From contig CANCSY010000117.1 in the NCBI GenBank assembly GCA_947380915.1, forward strand, positions 1 through 9,188: a DNA stretch of 9,188 nt, read 5' to 3'. Positions within the stretch are counted from its first letter, which is position 1; every line of letters begins with the position of its first letter. The stretch is from Beijerinckiaceae bacterium. Its GTDB lineage: Bacteria; Pseudomonadota; Alphaproteobacteria; Rhizobiales; Beijerinckiaceae. Below, piece by piece: positions 5,753-9,188 of the stretch. The position numbers were made by a program, and so were the translations under genes. The notes below the pieces were generated by a model, which was not told the DNA's origin, did no database searches, and saw only the letters and a list, made by a program, of their open reading frames with translations.

Positions 5753-6817
5753 TTACCAGACCGGCGCCATGCGGATTTCGGCGGGCATCTCGTTGGGCTT
5801 GGCTGGCAGGAAATAGAGACGGGCGAAGGTGAAGCCCGCATCCAGATTGCACAGCAGCTTCTTGACGCCGCCCACGATCCCTCCCTGGGCCTTGGCCGCA
5901 GCGGTGTCGTTGGCGATCCGCACAAGGCGATCAAGGCCCGGCTTGAACTTGGGATGGTCGATGTCCAGCACCAGCGGGAAAGTCTGGCGGGAAATCTCCG
6001 AGGTGATGCGGAACACATCGAAATCATAGGCGGAGGGATCAACGCCAACGGCCTTGTGGAAAGCCGGGCGGAAATGATCGCGCACATACATTGTGGCGTA
6101 GACAGCCAGCAGGAAGAACTTGATCCAGTAGACGTTGATCCCGGAGGTCAACTTCGGGTTCGAGCGCATCAGCAGGGCGAAGGCCTCGCCATGGCGGAAC
6201 TCGTCGTTGCACCACTTTTCGAACCATTTGAAGATCGGGTGGAAGCGCCGATCAGGATGGCGCTCAAGGTGCCGGTAGATCATGATGTAGCGGGCGTAGC
6301 CGATCTTCTCCGACAGATAGGTGGCGTAGAAGATGAACTTGGGCTTGAAGAAGGTGTATTTCTTCGCCTTGGTCAGGAAGCCCAGATCAATGCCGATGCC
6401 GAAATCCTTCAGCGTGTCGTTGATGAAGCCGGCGTGACGCGCCTCGTCGCGGCTCATAAGGCCGAAGAGATCGCGCATGTCCGGGTTCTTCGCGCGCTTG
6501 CGCATCTCGGCGTAGAGCACGCAGCCGGAGAACTCCGCCGTGATGGAGCTGATGAGGAAATCGCGGAACTCCTTGTCGAGCTCTGGCGGCAGGTTGGAGA
6601 AGTCCGCATCGAACTCTTCATTGCGCACGAAATGCCGCTTGTTCGGGTCCGACTTCAGTTCGTCGATCAACTCGTCCCACTGCTTGCGCACGGAACTCAC
6701 GTCGGTCTTGTCGAGCTCGGCGAAATCGGTCGTGTAGAACCGGGGACTGAGCATGGTGGTTTCCTGCGCGACCTTGGTCGATTCCGCAGAGATGCCGTGG
6801 CGTAGGGGAGCGTTCAC
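5753..6817 (-). CDS. acsF: Aerobic Mg-protoporphyrin IX monomethyl ester (oxidative) cyclase AcsF
   Basis: A 354-residue diiron monooxygenase that forms the isocyclic E ring of (bacterio)chlorophyll, turning Mg-protoporphyrin IX monomethyl ester into divinyl protochlorophyllide with O2. The carboxylate-bridged diiron motifs are visible: Glu95 (ITAEFSG), E125-A-R-H128 ([10 protein letters not shown]) and E206-F-R-H209 ([10 protein letters not shown]). [13 protein letters not shown] near residues 20-32 is the usual AcsF opening. The start is GTG at 6817, supported by AGGAGG 5 nt upstream; its first bases overlap the TGA of the preceding gene (GTGA). An ATG at codon 22 is a possible internal start but lacks this site. 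Its presence implies bacteriochlorophyll synthesis when oxygen is available; whether the anaerobic BchE is also encoded cannot be seen here. Confidence 0.97.
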   Translation of the reverse strand: MNAPLRHGISAESTKVAQETTMLSPRFYTTDFAELDKTDVSSVRKQWDELIDELKSDPNKRHFVRNEEFDADFSNLPPELDKEFRDFLISSITAEFSGCVLYAEMRKRAKNPDMRDLFGLMSRDEARHAGFINDTLKDFGIGIDLGFLTKAKKYTFFKPKFIFYATYLSEKIGYARYIMIYRHLERHPDRRFHPIFKWFEKWCNDEFRHGEAFALLMRSNPKLTSGINVYWIKFFLLAVYATMYVRDHFRPAFHKAVGVDPSAYDFDVFRITSEISRQTFPLVLDIDHPKFKPGLDRLVRIANDTAAAKAQGGIVGGVKKLLCNLDAGFTFARLYFLPAKPNEMPAEIRMAPVW

Positions 6818-7119
6818 AGGATCCTCCTCTCGGTAAAGCTGACTTCATAGAGTTCGGTCATTTCGAAATGACCGGCGAATTGGGTCCAGACGCGCTCCAG
6901 CGCGCTGGCGCGGATGACGGTGGCCATGCGCGTCACGACAAGGATTTCGCCGAAGGCGATATCGGTGGGCGCGTCATGCACGAGAACCTCGTCCCCGGGG
7001 CGGATGTCGATCTCGGCGTCGATATCCACATGGGCGTGCAGGCTGTCGGCGGAATGTTCGATGGTGACTGTGCAGGGAACTTCGAACACCTGCCGTCTGA
7101 TGAGCCCTAGCATGTTCAT
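6814..7119 (-). CDS. Conserved small protein between puhC and acsF, function unknown
   Basis: A 101-residue soluble protein starting [20 protein letters not shown]. It has no membrane helix and is acidic and rich in alternating hydrophobic residues ([20 protein letters not shown]), suggesting a small beta-fold. It is a real gene: it has AAGGAG 8 nt upstream and overlaps puhC (ATGA) on one side and acsF (GTGA) on the other. Its last codons contain the acsF ribosome binding site. Small genes occupy this slot in several purple-bacterial clusters, but I cannot assign a family or a symbol; the short PuhD of Rhodobacter sits in a similar place, yet I see no basis for equating them. Obligate coupling to acsF would fit a role next to the cyclase, as an inference only. 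Confidence 0.8.
   Translation of the reverse strand: MNMLGLIRRQVFEVPCTVTIEHSADSLHAHVDIDAEIDIRPGDEVLVHDAPTDIAFGEILVVTRMATVIRASALERVWTQFAGHFEMTELYEVSFTERRIL
6823..6828 (-). promoter_or_regulatory. Ribosome binding site supporting the GTG start of acsF
   Basis: AGGAGG on the minus strand, 5 nt before GTG 6817 and inside the last codons of the preceding orf. It decides for the rare GTG start and supports reinitiation by ribosomes ending at the overlapping TGA. Confidence 0.75.
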
Positions 7120-7589
7120 TTCACCGGCTCCTTTGTGACGAATAACTGGGCGAAAGCCCCGGCGTTGGTGGGACCGAAGGCGTCGAGGTCAAGACGGCGC
7201 CCGGAGGTTTCATCCTGCAGGGAGATGGAGCCGTTGCTCCAGCGCGTCAGTTTGAAGGGCGCCTCGGCGCCGATCCCCGAGCGCATGCGCTCGCGGGCCA
7301 GGCCACGCATGGTGGCGCGAATGAAGCCGTTGGTGCCCGGCTCCACCTTGTAGAGAAGCTTGCCATTGGCCGCGTCGTTGACGGCGACTCCGCCATCGTC
7401 GAGATCATCGAAACGCAACAGGAGAACATCGACCACGCTGGAGGCGGGCATATGCACCGTTCCCACATCGCTCCAGCGCGCCGCGCCGGAAGCCAGGATC
7501 GTGAACATCACCAGCACAAAGGCGCCCAGCAGCAGGGGGCGCGGGGTCCCCATCTGGTCGGCGTTCTGTCTGGCTGACACCTCGCTCAT
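7116..7589 (-). CDS. puhC: PuhC, photosynthetic complex assembly protein
   Basis: A 157-residue protein with a short N-terminal tail, one membrane anchor (about residues 19-36) and a soluble, probably periplasmic domain. RFDDLDDGGVAVNDAANGKL (59-78) and PGTNGFIRATMRGLARERM (84-102) are the characteristic PuhC stretches; the end contains LDAFGPTNAGAFAQLF. In Rhodobacter, PuhC promotes organisation of the RC-LH1 core and efficient phototrophic growth. The length is typical for the family. The start has AAGGA 8 nt upstream and lies 19 bp after the puhB stop; its TGA overlaps the next gene's ATG. Confidence 0.94.
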   Translation of the reverse strand: MSEVSARQNADQMGTPRPLLLGAFVLVMFTILASGAARWSDVGTVHMPASSVVDVLLLRFDDLDDGGVAVNDAANGKLLYKVEPGTNGFIRATMRGLARERMRSGIGAEAPFKLTRWSNGSISLQDETSGRRLDLDAFGPTNAGAFAQLFVTKEPVK

Positions 7590-7608
7590 GCTCTCGTTCC
7601 TTGTCGGG

Positions 7609-8271
7609 TCAGGCCGCTACGGCGCCAGAGTGGAATTGATGCTGCGTGGCGGGCGCGGTCGTCAGGCCCGCAGCTGCTGCATTGGCTTTGCCCAGACGGG
7701 TCTGCGCCTCCTGCGCCATGGCCTCGCCCATCGTCGCCGCCACCTGCGCAGCGTCCGGAACCGAGCGCAGGGCCGGTTGCGGATTGGCCATGTGGAAGGG
7801 ACGCGCATGGGGCCACAGATGCAGATAGGCGATGCGCCGACCAGCGGCGAGCGCGAGGGGAATGTCGCCTGCGCCATCCCTGAATACACGCAGCGCCGCC
7901 GACTCGATTTGCGAATACGGAATGTTGAAGAAGATCGGCAGGGCTATGCCCACCTTCATCACGATGCGGCGGGAGGTGACGACATAAAGGGTGGTGCGCG
8001 CCGAGAGCCAGGCCAGCAAGGCCAGCAGCCCAAGGCCGGCGACAGCAAGCACCAGGGTCTTGGCGACGATCACGACGAGGGCCGCCAGACCGGCGTCGGC
8101 GCCTTCCATGGCCATGTTCCAGACCATCAGGGCGCCGAAATAGGTGGCCACCAGATCCGCGCGATAGGCGTTGCGGAAAAGGTTCACCCAGTCAGGGCGC
8201 CCGTACCACAGGACGCGTTCGCCTTCCGGGATATCGGCGGGCAGAAGCTTGTCGAGATCGACGAGTTTCAT
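7609..8271 (-). CDS. puhB: PuhB, reaction-centre assembly protein
   Basis: A 220-residue inner-membrane protein required in Rhodobacter for efficient reaction-centre assembly. The N-terminal ADIPEGERVLWYGRPDW (12-28) is a strong family signature. Two or three hydrophobic segments lie around 38-55 and 62-90. They are followed by a bacterial PH-like domain, recognisable from LYVVTSRRIVMKVGIALPI (95-113) and IPYSQIESAALRVF (117-130). The C-terminal 50 residues are Ala/Gln-rich and probably flexible. The ATG at 8271 overlaps the puhA stop (ATGA), with GGAG 8 nt upstream. The length is usual for PuhB. Confidence 0.95.
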   Translation of the reverse strand: MKLVDLDKLLPADIPEGERVLWYGRPDWVNLFRNAYRADLVATYFGALMVWNMAMEGADAGLAALVVIVAKTLVLAVAGLGLLALLAWLSARTTLYVVTSRRIVMKVGIALPIFFNIPYSQIESAALRVFRDGAGDIPLALAAGRRIAYLHLWPHARPFHMANPQPALRSVPDAAQVAATMGEAMAQEAQTRLGKANAAAAGLTTAPATQHQFHSGAVAA

Positions 8272-9044
8272 ATCAGCGGCTCCGAACGCTCGGGCGTGGC
8301 GTAGAGGGTGCCGGCGCCGTAATAGGCGGTGATCTTCTCTTCCTCGAGCTTGGTCACCTTGTCGGGATGGCGCGTTGTGGGCACATCGGCGAACTGGTGG
8401 CCGAGGATCGCCTGCACGGCGACGGACTTGCCGGTGAAGTTCACCTTGCAGAAATTGACCGGCAACAGCACGCGCCGGGAGGCGCCCTGCGACCCCGTCT
8501 CGACTTCGTAATAGCGCAGCATGGCTTCGCCGCGATCCACCCAGAGATCGGTGATGACGCCGCCAACCACCCGGTCAGCGCCGAAGACGCGCATGCCCAT
8601 GGGATTGCCGTTTTCCTTGGCCACCGCGAAATTCGTCGCCACCCGCATGGGGACGATGAGGTCACGGCCATCATGGGTTTTCTCAGGTACATCTTCGCGT
8701 AGCGCATAGGAGCCGGGGCCCACTTCCGCCAGCATGGGGTTGCCCACCGGCTGCAAGGGCGCGCCCGGCCAGGGTTCGACCTTCTCGGCCTTGATCGTGC
8801 GGGGATCGGGGGTGAAATTGGGGGCCTCCACCACTTCGCCCGTATGCATGCGAAAGCGCTTGGGGGTGGGGATCAGCGCAAATCCGCGCGGCTTCCGGTA
8901 GCCTGCGGCCTCGTTCTCAAGCGGATAGCCCTCGCGACGATCTTCCCGACGCAGATAGAAGATCAGCCCGGAGAAGAAGATGAAGAAAGCATAGAGCACG
9001 ACCTGCGCGACATCCATGTAACCTGTGAGAGATCCTCGCATCAT
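8268..9044 (-). CDS. puhA: Photosynthetic reaction centre H subunit
   Basis: A 258-residue H subunit, the usual length. A short periplasmic N-terminus and one membrane helix (about 12-31, VAQVVLYAFFIFFSGLIFYL) precede RREDRREGYPLE and a large cytoplasmic beta-barrel domain that caps the reaction centre. VVGGVITDLWVDRGEAMLRY (159-178) matches the conserved barrel segment; Glu173 falls at the position of the Rhodobacter sphaeroides residue in the proton path to QB. The barrel ends with ITAYYGAGTLYATPERSEPL. The start codon is one of two consecutive ATGs (9044 or 9041) with GGAGG 6 nt before the first. The first ATG overlaps the lhaA stop, so the genes are translationally coupled. A promoter inside lhaA is known in other species but I could not locate one in the short part visible. 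Confidence 0.97.
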   Translation of the reverse strand: MMRGSLTGYMDVAQVVLYAFFIFFSGLIFYLRREDRREGYPLENEAAGYRKPRGFALIPTPKRFRMHTGEVVEAPNFTPDPRTIKAEKVEPWPGAPLQPVGNPMLAEVGPGSYALREDVPEKTHDGRDLIVPMRVATNFAVAKENGNPMGMRVFGADRVVGGVITDLWVDRGEAMLRYYEVETGSQGASRRVLLPVNFCKVNFTGKSVAVQAILGHQFADVPTTRHPDKVTKLEEEKITAYYGAGTLYATPERSEPLI

Positions 9045-9188
9045 CTGACGCCTCCCGGAATGAGTGTGTTGGCTGTGACAAGATTGAACCCGCTGTCCCC
9101 GTCCTGCGCGGCCACGCGGGGCGAGCGCACGAGAGGGCCGATGGCGACGACCGTCGCCAGCAGCAGGACGATTTCGATGGCGTAGACC
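9041..9188 (-). CDS. lhaA: LhaA, LH1 assembly protein (partial, C-terminal 48 residues)
   Basis: The frame enters from the right edge with VYAIEIVLLLATVVAIGPLV, a final membrane helix, then RSPRVAAQDG and an end at a TGA overlapping the first ATG of puhA. The EIVLL-x-ATxxAxGPLVR ending is typical of the LhaA/PucC (BCD) family, and a lhaA gene stands directly before puhA in most alphaproteobacterial photosynthesis clusters. LhaA assists LH1 and core-complex assembly in the inner membrane. Only the C-terminus is visible, so identity rests on this short match plus context. Confidence 0.88.
   Translation of the reverse strand, partial: VYAIEIVLLLATVVAIGPLVRSPRVAAQDGDSGFNLVTANTLIPGGVR

Noticed and set aside
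5399..6805. 468-codon plus-strand open frame
   Set aside because: It is antisense to acsF and the 5' part of puhE, whose products are clearly recognised. Its translation is Arg/Glu/Asp/Gly-rich low-complexity without a family motif, as expected for a mirror frame in high-GC DNA.
7360..8304. 314-codon plus-strand open frame
   Set aside because: Antisense to puhB and part of puhC; the composition is typical of a shadow frame, with many His/Gly/Arg/Gln and no recognisable domain.
9065..9080. TGT...ACA dyad near the end of lhaA as a PpsR site for puhA
   Set aside because: The spacing is 8 rather than 12, so it does not fit the operator consensus.

Overview
The window is a piece of the photosynthesis gene cluster of an anoxygenic purple phototroph, with every recognised gene on the minus strand. 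High GC with strongly GC-biased third positions, the 5-aminolevulinate synthase (Shemin) route to tetrapyrroles, the order lhaA-puhA-puhB-puhC-orf-acsF-puhE-hemA, and LH2 apoproteins close to those I remember from Rhodoblastus (Rhodopseudomonas) acidophilus point to an alphaproteobacterium, most likely a Hyphomicrobiales (Rhizobiales) purple non-sulfur bacterium near Rhodoblastus. The species cannot be named from the sequence alone.

Layout, read in the direction of transcription (right to left). The right edge (9188-9041) holds the last 48 codons of lhaA, an LH1 assembly factor of the PucC/BCD family. It overlaps puhA (reaction-centre H subunit), which overlaps puhB; puhC follows, then a 101-codon unassigned gene, acsF (aerobic Mg-protoporphyrin IX monomethyl ester cyclase) and puhE, which has a long C-terminal extension. 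hemA comes last. Four junctions share bases between stop and start codons (ATGA or GTGA type), so this is one tightly coupled operon joining reaction-centre assembly, an oxygen-dependent bacteriochlorophyll step and the first tetrapyrrole step. A 9-bp hairpin follows hemA.

A DUF3422-type membrane protein gene (3183-1882) separates this operon from a second unit. That unit is a puc operon: pucB (1635-1480), pucA (1467-1246) and the 5' 356 codons of pucC, cut by the left edge (1069-1). Upstream of pucB lies a sigma70-like promoter with two exact TGT-N12-ACA palindromes (PpsR/CrtJ operator type), one covering the -35 and the other the -10. Nested inverted repeats sit at the predicted transcription start.

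Together the genes supply ALA, make the isocyclic ring of bacteriochlorophyll under oxygen, assemble the RC-LH1 core (lhaA, puhA-C, puhE), and build the peripheral LH2 antenna (pucBA, pucC). PucA carries Phe at both positions (44 and 45) that hydrogen-bond the B850 pigments in ordinary LH2, so this antenna is predicted to be a blue-shifted LH3/B800-820 type. No gene-free stretch exceeds 300 bases; the longest (1636-1881) is the puc control region. I found no RNA genes, mobile elements or CRISPR arrays. The window is a well-known type of locus rather than a new system; the parts worth a second look are the PuhE extension, the small orf before acsF, the PucA tail, and the control structures around puc.
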